Numbered from the stretch's first letter, positions 21,555-30,049 are shown. The stretch: 64,000 bases of DNA from Thermoanaerobaculia bacterium (GCA_030429235.1 JAUIDB010000001.1:283696-347695); one strand, 5' to 3'. Notes: generated from the sequence alone by a model not told the origin. Translations and numbers: made by a program.

Positions 21555-22358
21555 TCAGCCCGTCTTGCGGTGGAGCCAGTCGGCGAACCCCGGGGTGAGG
21601 CGCCGGCTCCAGGCGAAGAGTCCCATCATCGGGGGCATCACGACCTCGGCCCGATTGCGCTCGATGGCGCGCACGGTGGCCCGGGCCACCTCGTCGGGCG
21701 TGAGGGTGCGGACCAGCAGTCGGGCCAGCCGCGGCAGGTCGGCCTCGGGATCGAGCTCCGCCTTGCCCACGAAGGGGGTGTCGACGATGCCGGGACAGAT
21801 CCAACTGACCCCGACCCCCCGATCGAGGACTTCGAGGCGCAGCGCGGCGAGGTAGGCGTTGGACGCTGCCTTCGAGGCACAGTAGGCCGAGGCCAGGCGG
21901 TGAGGGATCAGGCCGGCGGACGACGTGACGCCGACGACGTGTCCGCCGGAACCCTGGCCCGCGGCCTCCAGCAGGTGGGGCAGGGCCGCGCGCACCGTGC
22001 GGGTCATCCCCACGTAGTTGATCCCGATGGTGGTCTCCACGTGCTCGGCGGGCTGCTCTTCGACCAGGCCGTAGCGACCCAGACCGGCGTTGGCTACGAC
22101 GACCTGGAGCCCGCCGAAGGTCTCGACGGTGCGCTCGACAGCAGTCTGCACGGCGGTCTCGTCGCGGACATCGGCCGCCACCACCAGGGCCTCGCTGCCG
22201 GTGGCGGCGATCTCCTCCGCCAGGTCGGTGAGAGCTGATTCGGTCCGAGCGAGCAGCGCCACCCGGGCCTGGCGGGCGGCGAGTTCGAGGGCGATCGAGC
22301 GGCCGATGCCCGAGGAGGCGCCGGTGACGAGACAGGGAGTTCCGGGCTGGATCTTCAT
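21555..22358 (-). CDS. Short-chain dehydrogenase/reductase
   Basis: NAD(P)-dependent oxidoreductase of 267 residues. The cofactor motif TGASSGIG lies at residues 13-20, the structural NAG motif in VVANAGLG near 90, and the catalytic serine, tyrosine and lysine in VTSSAG and YCASK near 150-165. The long, hydrophobic-ended C-terminus (GLFAWSRRLTPGFADWL) resembles SDRs acting on lipids or membrane substrates. The substrate cannot be predicted. The ATPase gene follows after three bases. Confidence 0.9.
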   Translation of the reverse strand: MKIQPGTPCLVTGASSGIGRSIALELAARQARVALLARTESALTDLAEEIAATGSEALVVAADVRDETAVQTAVERTVETFGGLQVVVANAGLGRYGLVEEQPAEHVETTIGINYVGMTRTVRAALPHLLEAAGQGSGGHVVGVTSSAGLIPHRLASAYCASKAASNAYLAALRLEVLDRGVGVSWICPGIVDTPFVGKAELDPEADLPRLARLLVRTLTPDEVARATVRAIERNRAEVVMPPMMGLFAWSRRLTPGFADWLHRKTG

Positions 22359-22389
22359 GTCGGGAAGCTACCCGTGCCTGCGGGCGCCG

Positions 22390-23523
22390 TCAACCCGAAC
22401 CCGGTCCGGTCCAGGTCGGGCCGCGCCGTCGGTGGATGGTCCAGCTGTCGACGATCCGATCGCCCCGGACCACCAGAAACTCGTCCCAGCAGGCCACCGT
22501 CAGACAGCTGTGGTTGGGCAGGATGCGCAGCGGGGTGCCCACCGGGCAGGGCCGGGACAGGAACCCGTGTTCCTGCGACAGGGCCGTGAGCCGGAGGTCG
22601 GGATCGAGTCTGGCCGCATCGTAGTCGGCGAAGACCTCGCCGAAGGCAGGCCCCGCACGCCAGCCCGGTCCCGGATCCTTGGACAGGGCGAGGGCACCGG
22701 CATCGCAGACGGCGTGCGCCGAGCTCGACGAGATCACGCTGCTGACCACCGTCACCGCGCACTCCGCCGTGGTGCAACTGCCGAGCGCGACCTGGGTGAA
22801 GTCGTAGAGCGCGTAGTTTCCCGGTCGGGCCTCGTCGATGCCGTCGAGATCCTCGACCACGCTCATCCCCGGGGTCGATCCGAGGGACAGGGCCGGCACC
22901 TCGAGACCTTGCTGTCGCAGACGGCGGGCGGCGTCGAGGAGTTGGTCGCGTCCCTGGTTGGCGGCGGCCAGGATCTGCTCGCGTCCCGGCGTGTGGTAGG
23001 TCTGTCCTTCGTGGGTCAACAGCCCCTCGAAGCGCAGGGTGGCGTGCGAGGAGAGACGCCGTGCCAACTCGACGAGCAAGGGATCGGTCGCCTCGAGCCC
23101 CGAACGGTGGTAGCCCGGGTCGACCTCGAGCCAGACCCGGAACGGGACACCCCGCGCCGCCAGCGCCTCGAGCCCCGCCGTCGAATCGACCACCAACTGC
23201 AGGGAGCCCCGACCAGCCAGGGTTTCGATCTCGTCCATCCGGGGTGGGATCACCGGGAAGGCCCAGGTGAGGTCGTCGATCCCGGCCTCCTGCAGGACGG
23301 CGGCCTCCTCCAGGGTAGCCACCGTCAGGCCCTCGGCGCCGGCCGCCAACTGCAGTCGCGCGATCTCGACGCACTTGTGGGTCTTGAAGTGGGGTCGCAG
23401 CCGCACGCCGAGCTTCCGGCAGCGGGCCGCCATCCGCTCCAGGTTGCGCTCGAGCCGGTCGAGGTCAAGGACCAGACAGGGGGTCGGGAGGTCGGCCAGG
23501 CGTTCGGGGAGCATCCTCCCCAT
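22390..23523 (-). CDS. D-serine dehydratase / D-threonine aldolase-like PLP enzyme
   Basis: Fold-type III (alanine-racemase-like) PLP enzyme of 377 residues. The PLP lysine lies in RPHFKTHK (residues 43-50), and the C-terminal metal site reads PNHSC. In characterised relatives an H-x-C pair is typical of zinc-dependent D-serine dehydratase, whereas H-x-D is typical of D-threonine aldolase, so D-serine dehydratase activity is favoured. The start is uncertain: ATG 23523 is used, but ATG 23514 is possible. Probably degrades a D-amino acid in the cytoplasm. Downstream of the tonB gene on the same strand. Confidence 0.83.
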   Translation of the reverse strand: MGRMLPERLADLPTPCLVLDLDRLERNLERMAARCRKLGVRLRPHFKTHKCVEIARLQLAAGAEGLTVATLEEAAVLQEAGIDDLTWAFPVIPPRMDEIETLAGRGSLQLVVDSTAGLEALAARGVPFRVWLEVDPGYHRSGLEATDPLLVELARRLSSHATLRFEGLLTHEGQTYHTPGREQILAAANQGRDQLLDAARRLRQQGLEVPALSLGSTPGMSVVEDLDGIDEARPGNYALYDFTQVALGSCTTAECAVTVVSSVISSSSAHAVCDAGALALSKDPGPGWRAGPAFGEVFADYDAARLDPDLRLTALSQEHGFLSRPCPVGTPLRILPNHSCLTVACWDEFLVVRGDRIVDSWTIHRRRGPTWTGPGSG

Positions 23524-23535
23524 CGTACGTCGTCG

Positions 23536-24276
23536 CTACTGAATCGAGAACGACACCGTCAGCATGTAGTAGACCGGCACCGGCTCGCCGGCCTGGCGGG
23601 CCGGTTCGAACTTCCACTGCGCCACCGTGGAGACTGCCGATTCGGTGAGGCCATGGGGCAGCCCTTTGAGCACCTTGACGTCGGCGACGTCGCCCTCTTC
23701 GTTGACGATGGTCTGCAGAATGACCACCCCTTCGACCCGCGCGATGCGGGCGTCCTCCGAGTAGAGGGGCTGGGGAGCGTGGATCTTGATCGGCGCGCTG
23801 ACGTCGCCCCCGACCTGCAGGGGGTCTCCATGGCCGAGTCCGGCGGGAGCCTCTGGCACGCTGAACACCAGGTCGCTGACGGGCAGGTCGAGGTCCGGAG
23901 CCTCGATCAAGGTCTCACGCTCGATCGGTTCGGGCTCGTCGGGGGTGGGGTCGGGGACCGGGATCTTCTTCTTTTTCTTCTCCGGAATCTCCTGCACCTG
24001 CTGCTGCTTGGGAGGCGGCGGCTTGAAACGGACCTGCTGGACCACGAAGACCTTCTGGTCGCCGGTGGCGACGTGCTGCGGGGCTCTGGACTTGGGCAAG
24101 GTCACCACCAGCAGGATCAGGTGGGCCACCACGGCCACGATCACCGCTCGCTTGAAGGTGCGATCGTCGTTGGCGTGTAGGCGCTCCAGCTCCTGGTAGG
24201 CCGGATCCAGCGGGTTGAAACCGCCAAAGCGTTGCGCACGCGTTCCGAGTTCGACTCTGGGTTGTTGGTTGTCCAT
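23536..24276 (-). CDS. tonB: Energy transducer TonB
   Basis: Inner-membrane-anchored periplasmic protein of 246 residues that transmits proton-motive energy to TonB-dependent receptors. One membrane helix (AVIVAVVAHLILLVVTLP) lies near residues 44-61 after an unusually long cytoplasmic leader. A proline/lysine-rich linker follows, and the C-terminal TonB domain carries YSEDARIARVEGVVILQTIV and ends with QWKFEPARQAGEPVPVYYML. No exbB or exbD gene is adjacent. A plausible client is the receptor at 2459-4792. A GC hairpin just upstream of the start may influence translation. Confidence 0.92.
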   Translation of the reverse strand: MDNQQPRVELGTRAQRFGGFNPLDPAYQELERLHANDDRTFKRAVIVAVVAHLILLVVTLPKSRAPQHVATGDQKVFVVQQVRFKPPPPKQQQVQEIPEKKKKKIPVPDPTPDEPEPIERETLIEAPDLDLPVSDLVFSVPEAPAGLGHGDPLQVGGDVSAPIKIHAPQPLYSEDARIARVEGVVILQTIVNEEGDVADVKVLKGLPHGLTESAVSTVAQWKFEPARQAGEPVPVYYMLTVSFSIQ

Positions 24277-24289
24277 TGGATTCTGTCTT

Positions 24290-24303
24290 CCCCCGTCAGG
24301 GGG
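24290..24303 (-). promoter_or_regulatory. CCCCC-N4-GGGGG hairpin in the tonB leader
   Basis: On the minus strand CCCCC-TGAC-GGGGG lies 14-27 bases before the tonB ATG. The right arm (GGGGGAAG) is also the nearest purine-rich candidate for ribosome binding, so the stem could hide it. No other regulatory signal was seen in the 230-base gap between tonB and the divergent gene. Confidence 0.35.
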
Positions 24304-24508
24304 GTGTACGCACCGGCGCAGGGCCGAGTTTCCTCATCCCTCTCAACAAGGTGGACCCGCTCTGGTATTTCAGCTCGTCGCTCCCTCCCCGGGGCGAGTC
24401 CGGCCTGGCGTCGAGGATCCTGGCTCGCCGGTGCTTCGGTGGCGGCTGCGGCAGGAGGCGGAGATCTTGTCGCCGCAAGCGCTAGACTATCACCGAAATG
24501 GAGCTTCG

Positions 24509-25384
24509 ATGACCGTCACTCTGACCACGCTGCTCGGCCTCGGCGCCCTTCTCGGCACCCCGTCCGGACCGGCGGTGAGCTCGCCGCCCTGGAAGGCGGT
24601 CGAGCTCGAGGCCTCGAAGCTCGGAATGAAGGCGCGGTCGTCGATCCAGGTCGAACCGTTGTCGGCCGCGGCGCGGAGCGAACTGATCGAGGTCGAGAGC
24701 CATCGCGAAACCCCGGCGGGCCCCTCCGGGCTGCTGTTGACCGAAGAGACTCGATTTGCCGGACGGGATTCCCAGACCCGCATCTGGTTCGATGGTCGCG
24801 ACGGCACCAGCCAGCAGCGCGAGGTCCTGGAGACGGGCAAGCGGGAACGGCGCAAGGTCAATCGATTCACCGACACCGGGGTGTTCACCCTGCGGGTGTA
24901 TCCCACCCGCGAACAGAGTGGCCAGGCCCCCAGCTCGTGGACCGACCGCAGTGAAACCTTCTACCCCTTCGCTGAGCTGGGTCGTCCAGACGCCACCCGG
25001 CCGGTGATCGAGCCCGGAGCCTTGATCTATCTGGTCGCGGCCGGAACCCTGCGCCGGGTAGGGGAGAGCGAGGTGTTCTACGCCTTCTCGGACAAGCGCA
25101 TCCTGCCGGTCGAGGCGCGGGTGGTGCGCAACACCTGGGTGGGAGCGGAGTACGACCTGGTCACGCACGGCAAGAGCCGTCGCATCGAGAACCCGCAGCA
25201 TCCGGCCCTCGAAATCAGACTCTCGCCGAGCGGGGTCGATGACGACGATATGAAGATTCTCGGACTCCAGGGTGAGGTGACTCTGCTGGTCGACCCGGAG
25301 TTGCGCATCCCCCTCGAGGTCTCGGGTCGCGTCAAGTTCCTCGGCCGGGTGACCATCCGCCTGCAGAAGGCCGTCGTCGACTAG
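24509..25384 (+). CDS. Exported protein of unknown function
   Basis: Protein of 291 residues. The ATG at 24509 gives a hydrophobic N-terminus (MTVTLTTLLGLGALLGTP) consistent with a signal peptide. The remainder is predicted mainly beta: alternating polar and hydrophobic strands such as SQTRIWFDG, GVFTLRVYPT, IYLVAAGTL, EVFYAFSDKRILPVEARVV and RIPLEVSGRVKFLGRVTIRL. No catalytic motif or known family was recognised. It precedes panBCD but a promoter-like TACAAT and a structured leader separate them, so they need not be co-transcribed. Confidence 0.7.
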   Translation: MTVTLTTLLGLGALLGTPSGPAVSSPPWKAVELEASKLGMKARSSIQVEPLSAAARSELIEVESHRETPAGPSGLLLTEETRFAGRDSQTRIWFDGRDGTSQQREVLETGKRERRKVNRFTDTGVFTLRVYPTREQSGQAPSSWTDRSETFYPFAELGRPDATRPVIEPGALIYLVAAGTLRRVGESEVFYAFSDKRILPVEARVVRNTWVGAEYDLVTHGKSRRIENPQHPALEIRLSPSGVDDDDMKILGLQGEVTLLVDPELRIPLEVSGRVKFLGRVTIRLQKAVVD

Positions 25385-25408
25385 GCCGGACGCCACCCAC
25401 CCATCTGG

Positions 25409-25650
25409 TACAATGGGCGCGCCCTCGTTGTCGAGGGTCCCGCTTGGATCCCACCAGAGGTGATCGTCACTGCGACGCCTCGGGACCGAGACGAACAATT
25501 CTAAGCGAAGCGACGGTTCCCGTCGTGGGTCGGAAACCGCCCGGTGCGGCGCGAGGTGCCTCGCGCGAGCTGGGTCCGGACGATCCCCGCCGCTCGTCTC
25601 ACTCTCCTTGCGGTCGAGTCCGAAACCAGGATGCCCGAAAGGAGACGAGC
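25409..25650 (+). promoter_or_regulatory. panBCD promoter element and structured leader of unknown class
   Basis: A TACAAT hexamer (25409-25414) resembles a -10 box, without a clear -35. The following 230 bases before panB lack a supported gene and hold consecutive perfect stems: CCCTCG/CGAGGG (25422-25437), GGTCCCG/CGGGACC (25436-25442 with 25481-25487, exclusive with the first by two bases), CGACGG-TTC-CCGTCG (25511-25525), a GGG(T)CGG/CCGCCC stem (25527-25542) and GCGCGAGG/CCTCGCGC (25549-25566). The mutually exclusive first stems could allow switching. I could not match it to 6S RNA, SRP RNA, RNase P or a named riboswitch. Confidence 0.45.
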
Positions 25651-26514
25651 ATGAGCGAACGACAATCCCCGAGACGCCCTCGCAAGATCACGGTCCCCTG
25701 GGTGGCGGAGGCTCCGGCACGGAGCGACAAGCTGGTCATGGCCACTGCCTACGACTTCTCGCAGGCACGCCAGGTCGAGGCGGCTGGCGTCGACCTGGTG
25801 CTGGTGGGGGACTCTCTGGCCATGGTGGTCCTCGGCCACGACGACACCCTGTCGGTCACGGTCGACGAGATGCTGCACCATGTCAAGGCGGTGCGGCGGG
25901 GGCTCGATCACGCGTTGCTGGTGGCCGACATGCCCTTCGGGTCGTTCCACGGCCGTCCCCACACGGCGGTGGCGGAGGCGATCCGCTTCGTCAAGGAGGG
26001 CGGCGCCCAGGCGGTCAAGATCGAGGGGCGGCGACCGGAGCTGATCCAGGCGATCGGCGCGGCCGAGATTCCGGTGATGGCGCACCTCGGTTTGACGCCG
26101 CAGTCGATCCATCGGTTCGGCGGCTTCAAGGTGCAGGGGCGCGGCGACGAGGCCGCCCGAGCTCTGGTCGAGGCCGCGCGCGAGGTCGAAGCGGCGGGAG
26201 CCTTCGCCCTGGTCCTCGAGTGCGTGCCCAGCCAGTTGGCGGCGGAAGTGACCGCGGCAGTGTCGATCCCCACCATCGGCATCGGGGCCGGTCCAGAGTG
26301 CGACGGGCAGGTGCTGGTCTACCACGACCTGCTGGGACTCGAAGAACGGATCGCGCCGCGCTTCGTGCGGCGGTACGCCGAGCTGGGCCTGGCGGGTCGC
26401 GAGGCGATCGCCGCCTGGGCCGAAGATGTCCGCCGGGGCCGGTTCCCCACGGCGGAGGAGTCGTACGCCGATCCCAGCCGGTCCGAGGAGAGCGTGGGTC
26501 GGCTGTATGGTTGA
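25651..26514 (+). CDS. panB: Ketopantoate hydroxymethyltransferase PanB
   Basis: First step of pantoate synthesis: transfers a hydroxymethyl group from methylene-tetrahydrofolate to alpha-ketoisovalerate in the cytoplasm. It has 287 residues, with family landmarks MATAYDFSQARQVEAAGVD, LVGDSLAMVVLGHDDTLSVT, ADMPFGSFH, KIEGG-like KIEGRR, and AHLGLTPQSIHRFGGFKVQG; the substrate/metal residues in VGDS and the glutamate of LVLECVP are present. The ATG at 25651 follows AAAGGAG. Upstream in-frame starts lie in the structured leader and are rejected. panC overlaps its end by eight bases. Confidence 0.96.
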   Translation: MSERQSPRRPRKITVPWVAEAPARSDKLVMATAYDFSQARQVEAAGVDLVLVGDSLAMVVLGHDDTLSVTVDEMLHHVKAVRRGLDHALLVADMPFGSFHGRPHTAVAEAIRFVKEGGAQAVKIEGRRPELIQAIGAAEIPVMAHLGLTPQSIHRFGGFKVQGRGDEAARALVEAAREVEAAGAFALVLECVPSQLAAEVTAAVSIPTIGIGAGPECDGQVLVYHDLLGLEERIAPRFVRRYAELGLAGREAIAAWAEDVRRGRFPTAEESYADPSRSEESVGRLYG

Positions 26515-27469
26515 GTTCGAGGTCGAGTCGGACGCTCCGACGGCGAGCCTGCCGACGGTGGTCGACGCGGCGGCGCTGCGTCAGGCCGTGGCGGAGTTGC
26601 GACGGGGAGGCCAGCGCATCGGCTTCGTGCCGACGATGGGCGCGCTGCACGCGGGGCACCTTTCGCTCGTCGAACTGGCTCGCCAGCACGCCGACCGGGT
26701 GGTGGTGTCGATCTTCGTCAATCCGACCCAGTTCGGCCCCGATGAGGACCTCGATCGGTACCCCCGGACGCCAGAAGCCGACGCGGCCTTGCTCGCCGGC
26801 GCCGGCTGCGATCTGCTCTTTCTCCCCGCTCCCGAGGTCCTCTATCCCAACCCGGAAGTCGCCGACCGCGCGGCGGTCGAACCGGGTAGCGCTGCCCGAG
26901 GGCTCGAAGGCGCTCGCCGACCCGGACACTTTCGGGGGGTAGCGACCGTGGTCTGCCAGCTCTTCCACCTGGTGACCCCCGAGGTCGCAGTCTTCGGCCG
27001 CAAGGACGCTCAACAGCTGGCGGTGATCGAGCAGTTGGTGCGCGACCTGCACCTGCCGGTCGAGATCGTGGCGGGCGAGACGGTCCGTGAAGCCGACGGG
27101 CTGGCCCTCTCCTCGCGCAACCGTTACCTGGCTCCGAGCGAGCGCCAGGCCGCCACCGTCCTGTCCCGCGCCCTGGTCGCGGCGCGACGCGCCATCCGCG
27201 ACGGCGAGACCTCGGCGGCCCGGGTGCGCCGGCTGCTCGAAAGGACGATCGCCGCCGAACCGCGGGTTCGTCTCGACTACGCCGAGGTGGTGGATGCCGA
27301 CAGCTTTTCCCCGGTCGACGAGATCCACGATCGCGTCGTCCTTCCGCTCGCCGCCTTTCTCGGCGAGACCCGCTTGATCGACAACTTCGCTCTCGATCCC
27401 CAGGCCCTGCGGGCCGAGGCCTCGGGAGCTCTTTCGCCGACCGAAAAGGAGATCCCATGCAGCGCATGA
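26507..27469 (+). CDS. panC: Pantothenate synthetase PanC
   Basis: Condenses pantoate and beta-alanine with ATP, through a pantoyl-adenylate, to pantothenate. The protein has 320 residues, slightly longer than usual owing to a charged N-terminal leader. The nucleotidyl-transferase HIGH-like motif is in PTMGALHAGHLSL, followed by VSIFVNPTQFGPDEDLDRYPR, the glycine loop near PGHFRGV, VFGRKDAQQ and the KMSKS-like LALSSRNRYL. Its ATG lies inside the end of panB (ATGGTTGA), and panD begins within its last 13 bases, so all three enzymes are coupled. Confidence 0.95.
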   Translation: MVEFEVESDAPTASLPTVVDAAALRQAVAELRRGGQRIGFVPTMGALHAGHLSLVELARQHADRVVVSIFVNPTQFGPDEDLDRYPRTPEADAALLAGAGCDLLFLPAPEVLYPNPEVADRAAVEPGSAARGLEGARRPGHFRGVATVVCQLFHLVTPEVAVFGRKDAQQLAVIEQLVRDLHLPVEIVAGETVREADGLALSSRNRYLAPSERQAATVLSRALVAARRAIRDGETSAARVRRLLERTIAAEPRVRLDYAEVVDADSFSPVDEIHDRVVLPLAAFLGETRLIDNFALDPQALRAEASGALSPTEKEIPCSA

Positions 27470-27831
27470 TGATGAAGTCCAAGCTCCACCGTGCCACCGT
27501 GACCGGAGCCGACCTCGAGTACGAGGGTTCTGTGACCCTCGACCCGCACCTGATGGAGGCTGCCGAGATCCTGCACAACGAGCGCGTCGAGATCTACGAC
27601 GTGACCAACGGCAATCGGTTCGCCACCTACGCCATCCCCGGCCGCCCCGGCGCCGGCGAGGTCGTACTGAACGGCGCCGCCGCCCATCAGGTCACACCCG
27701 GCGACCTGGTGATCCTCTGTACCTACGGGTACTACGACGACGTGGCGGCCCGCAACCACACCCCGACCGTGGTGTTCGTGGACGAGCACAACCGACCGGC
27801 CGAGCGCCGCGGCGAGAAGCTCCCCGCCTGA
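27457..27831 (+). CDS. panD: Aspartate 1-decarboxylase PanD
   Basis: Supplies beta-alanine for PanC by decarboxylating aspartate. The proenzyme of 124 residues cleaves itself at Gly24-Ser25, visible here in LEYEGSVTLD, to generate the pyruvoyl group. Other expected residues include Lys9, Tyr in IYDVTNGNRF, and the NGAAA turn. It overlaps panC by 13 bases, with AAGGAGA inside panC as its ribosome-binding site. It completes the panBCD operon. No panM-like maturation gene is visible nearby, as usual outside enterics. Confidence 0.96.
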   Translation: MQRMMMKSKLHRATVTGADLEYEGSVTLDPHLMEAAEILHNERVEIYDVTNGNRFATYAIPGRPGAGEVVLNGAAAHQVTPGDLVILCTYGYYDDVAARNHTPTVVFVDEHNRPAERRGEKLPA

Positions 27832-27843
27832 CTTCCCTCCAAG

Positions 27844-27865
27844 CGCCCCCGCGGCAGCGGGGGCG
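27844..27865 (+). terminator. GC-rich hairpin after panD
   Basis: Thirteen bases after the panD stop a perfect nine-base stem forms: CGCCCCCGC, loop GGCA, GCGGGGGCG. It lacks a T run, so it may act as an RNA-stability or Rho-assisted end rather than a simple intrinsic terminator. The larger inverted repeat at 27874 follows within nine bases. Confidence 0.55.
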
Positions 27866-27873
27866 TGCTAACT

Positions 27874-27935
27874 GAAGGTGGAGATCTCTCTGCTCGGTGA
27901 GGTCTGGCTCACCAAGCAGAGAGGTCTCCACTTTC
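27874..27935. repeat. 28-bp inverted repeat at the convergent panD / FG-GAP gene ends
   Basis: Arms at 27874-27901 and 27908-27935 match at 25 of 28 positions around a six-base loop, and all three differences permit G-U pairing in RNA. The right arm contains the last codons of the minus-strand FG-GAP gene, coding for ESGDLSAW and its stop. The left arm is a near copy of that coding end in opposite orientation. It would form a strong bidirectional terminator, and may have arisen by copying the gene end. Confidence 0.75.
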
Positions 27936-29243
27936 AAATCCGTCCAAGAAGATCGCCGAGGTATAGAAGTACACCGCCCCTGGACCCGGGATCGTGCCCT
28001 CCTCGGGGGAGCCCACCACCAGGGTGCTGTGCCGATAGGCCACCGCGGCGCCGAACTGCTTCTCGTTGGCGACATCCGACGCCTGAAGAGTGCCGCCGGC
28101 ACTCCATACCCCGAGCTCATCGCGATCGAACAGGTACACCGTGCCCGAGTCCTGGCCGCCGGTGTCGTCCTTCGGGGCGCCCACCGCCACCTGCAGACCG
28201 TCGATCGCCACCGCCTTGCCGAAGTCGTCGGCACCTGCGACCGGTAGGGGGTGCAGCCCGCTCACGTCCTGGATGAGGATGCGGCCGTCGCCATTGGCGC
28301 TGGCGTGGGGCGCCCCGTACACCTCGATGTACTCGTTGAAGTACTTGGTGACCGCCACGGAATCTCCGAAGACCTCACCGCCGACGGGCGGGCTGGCGTC
28401 GCGGCTGGCCGGTACCCAGCTGGTGACGATCTGTCCGCGGCCGAAGTGGCACGCCGAGCCGGCGTTGTTCGCGGTCTGGTCGTCCTGGGGCGCTCCGGCG
28501 AGCAGGCTGTCACCACGGACCGCGATCGCGTTCCCCAGGTTGCCGCCCTGGTTGTCGCACTCATCCGGATCCGGCGCGGCTTCAGGCTCGAACAGGAGCG
28601 GGACGTCCCAGACCAGGTCCGACACCCGCCGCAGTAGGTACACCGTGCCGCGGGCACTGGCCCCGAAGGGGGCACCGACCCCCAGTACGGTCTGCTCGGG
28701 GTTCATCCCCTCGTCGGGGATCGAGATCCCCAGGTCGACGGCGGTGCCAAATGCATCGGCTGCCACCGAGACGGCGGTCGGAAGGAACTTCTGGGTCTCT
28801 TCCCACTGGCTGGTCGTGCCATTCCACTCGAAGAGGTAGACGGCGCCGGCGTCGTTGCCGACATCGTCGTCCCAACGGGCGCCGACGGCGATCAGATCAC
28901 GCTCCACCGAGACGTCGAAACCAAACTCGTCGAAGTCGTCGGGCAGGCTCGCGGTGAGCTTCTGGGTCTCGCTCCAGCTGCCGTTGGCGTAGCGAAAGAC
29001 GTAGGCGGCACCAGCGTTGGTGCCCTCCTCGTCGTCGCCGGGAGCGCCGATCACCGCCCATGGGCCCCAGACGTCGACGGCCGCTCCGAAACGATCGAAG
29101 TTGTCGGGGTCCGAAGCCGCGACCCGTTGCTCGGGACCGGGTGGTTGGGAAAGGACCGCTGTAGCGAGTAGGAGGCTGGCCAGCGTCCATTGGACGCAGC
29201 ACCGCCACCGGTACCCAGGGAGCCTGCCGGAACGTCTGATCAT
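27909..29243 (-). CDS. Secreted FG-GAP/integrin-like beta-propeller protein with DGFESGD tail
   Basis: Exported protein of 444 residues. The ATG at 29243 follows AGGAGG seven bases upstream and precedes a signal peptide (QWTLASLLLATAVLSQ). The body consists of repeated blades of the type FGAAVDVWGPWAVIGAPGDD ... GAAYVFRY, found about seven times, each with acidic Asp-rich turns that resemble calcium-binding FG-GAP loops. It ends in IFLDGFESGDLSAW, a C-terminal signature I have seen on many secreted proteins of Acidobacteriota-like bacteria; its role is unproven. The last codons fall in a large inverted repeat. Surface display or matrix role is inferred. Confidence 0.85.
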   Translation of the reverse strand: MIRRSGRLPGYRWRCCVQWTLASLLLATAVLSQPPGPEQRVAASDPDNFDRFGAAVDVWGPWAVIGAPGDDEEGTNAGAAYVFRYANGSWSETQKLTASLPDDFDEFGFDVSVERDLIAVGARWDDDVGNDAGAVYLFEWNGTTSQWEETQKFLPTAVSVAADAFGTAVDLGISIPDEGMNPEQTVLGVGAPFGASARGTVYLLRRVSDLVWDVPLLFEPEAAPDPDECDNQGGNLGNAIAVRGDSLLAGAPQDDQTANNAGSACHFGRGQIVTSWVPASRDASPPVGGEVFGDSVAVTKYFNEYIEVYGAPHASANGDGRILIQDVSGLHPLPVAGADDFGKAVAIDGLQVAVGAPKDDTGGQDSGTVYLFDRDELGVWSAGGTLQASDVANEKQFGAAVAYRHSTLVVGSPEEGTIPGPGAVYFYTSAIFLDGFESGDLSAW

Positions 29244-29369
29244 CGGATCCTCCTCTCGGGCAGCGTCGGTGCCGGGCCGGCGGTGCCACGCGTCGTGGGA
29301 TCGGTCGAGGTGCGAGGAACCATCCTGCCATAGGCGCGAGAGATTGTCGATTGACGATAGGATCCGGGC

Positions 29370-30041
29370 ATGAAGTCCTCTGCTTGCCTCCTCCGGCGAA
29401 CCCTCTGGTGGGGACTCGCCGCCCTGGGGCTGGTCCTCCTGCTCTCGGCGCCCGTCCACTCTCAGGAAGCGAGCGTCCTCTTCGTGCTCGACCTCTCCGG
29501 CAGCATGTGGGGGCAGGTCGAGGGTGAACCGAAGATCGAGATCGCTCGCCAGGCCCTGCGCGAGGTCGTGCACGACCTACCGGGGTACGTTGACCTCGGG
29601 GTCGCGGCCTACGGTCACCGTAGCAAGGAGGACTGCGACGACATCGAGGTCGTGGTGCCGCTCGGTAGCCAGACCGCAGAGGAGCTGGTGTCCACGGTCC
29701 ACCGGCTCGAGCCCCGTGGCCAGACTCCCCTGTCGCGGGCGCTGCTGCTGGCGTTCGACGAGGTGGCGATGCGCCGGGGGTCGGTGCACGTCGTCCTCAT
29801 CAGCGACGGCGAGGAGACCTGTGGCGGCGACCCCTGTCAATTGATGGGCGAGCTGCGTGCCGCCGGCAACCGGGTGCAGTACCACGTCATCGGATTCGAC
29901 GTCACCGACGACCAGGGTGAGCAGTTGCGGTGCGTCGCCCGCGCCGGGCGCGGTGAGTACTACGCCGTGAGCGATCTCGACTCGCTGTCGCGAGCGCTCT
30001 CGACCGTTCGCCGCAAGGTCCTGGAAGCGCTGCCCGAGTAG
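29370..30041 (+). CDS. Exported von Willebrand factor A domain protein
   Basis: Protein of 223 residues with a signal peptide ending in APVHSQ. A VWA domain fills the rest. The metal-ion-dependent adhesion site appears as VLDLSGSMWG (DxSxS) at about residues 40-49, a downstream Thr in GQTPLSRAL, and an Asp in VLISDGEETC. Paired cysteines in DGEETCGGDPC and later QLRCVAR suggest disulfide bonds in the periplasm. It would bind a protein ligand through a divalent metal. It is divergent from the FG-GAP gene; the 126-base gap may hold promoters for both. Confidence 0.88.
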   Translation: MKSSACLLRRTLWWGLAALGLVLLLSAPVHSQEASVLFVLDLSGSMWGQVEGEPKIEIARQALREVVHDLPGYVDLGVAAYGHRSKEDCDDIEVVVPLGSQTAEELVSTVHRLEPRGQTPLSRALLLAFDEVAMRRGSVHVVLISDGEETCGGDPCQLMGELRAAGNRVQYHVIGFDVTDDQGEQLRCVARAGRGEYYAVSDLDSLSRALSTVRRKVLEALPE

Positions 30042-30049
30042 CCTGCCGG

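Noticed and set aside
25421-25650. 6S RNA, SRP RNA or RNase P RNA
   Set aside because: Diagnostic conserved sequences of SRP and RNase P RNA were not found, and the long 6S-type closing stem could not be formed; only the structured leader is reported.
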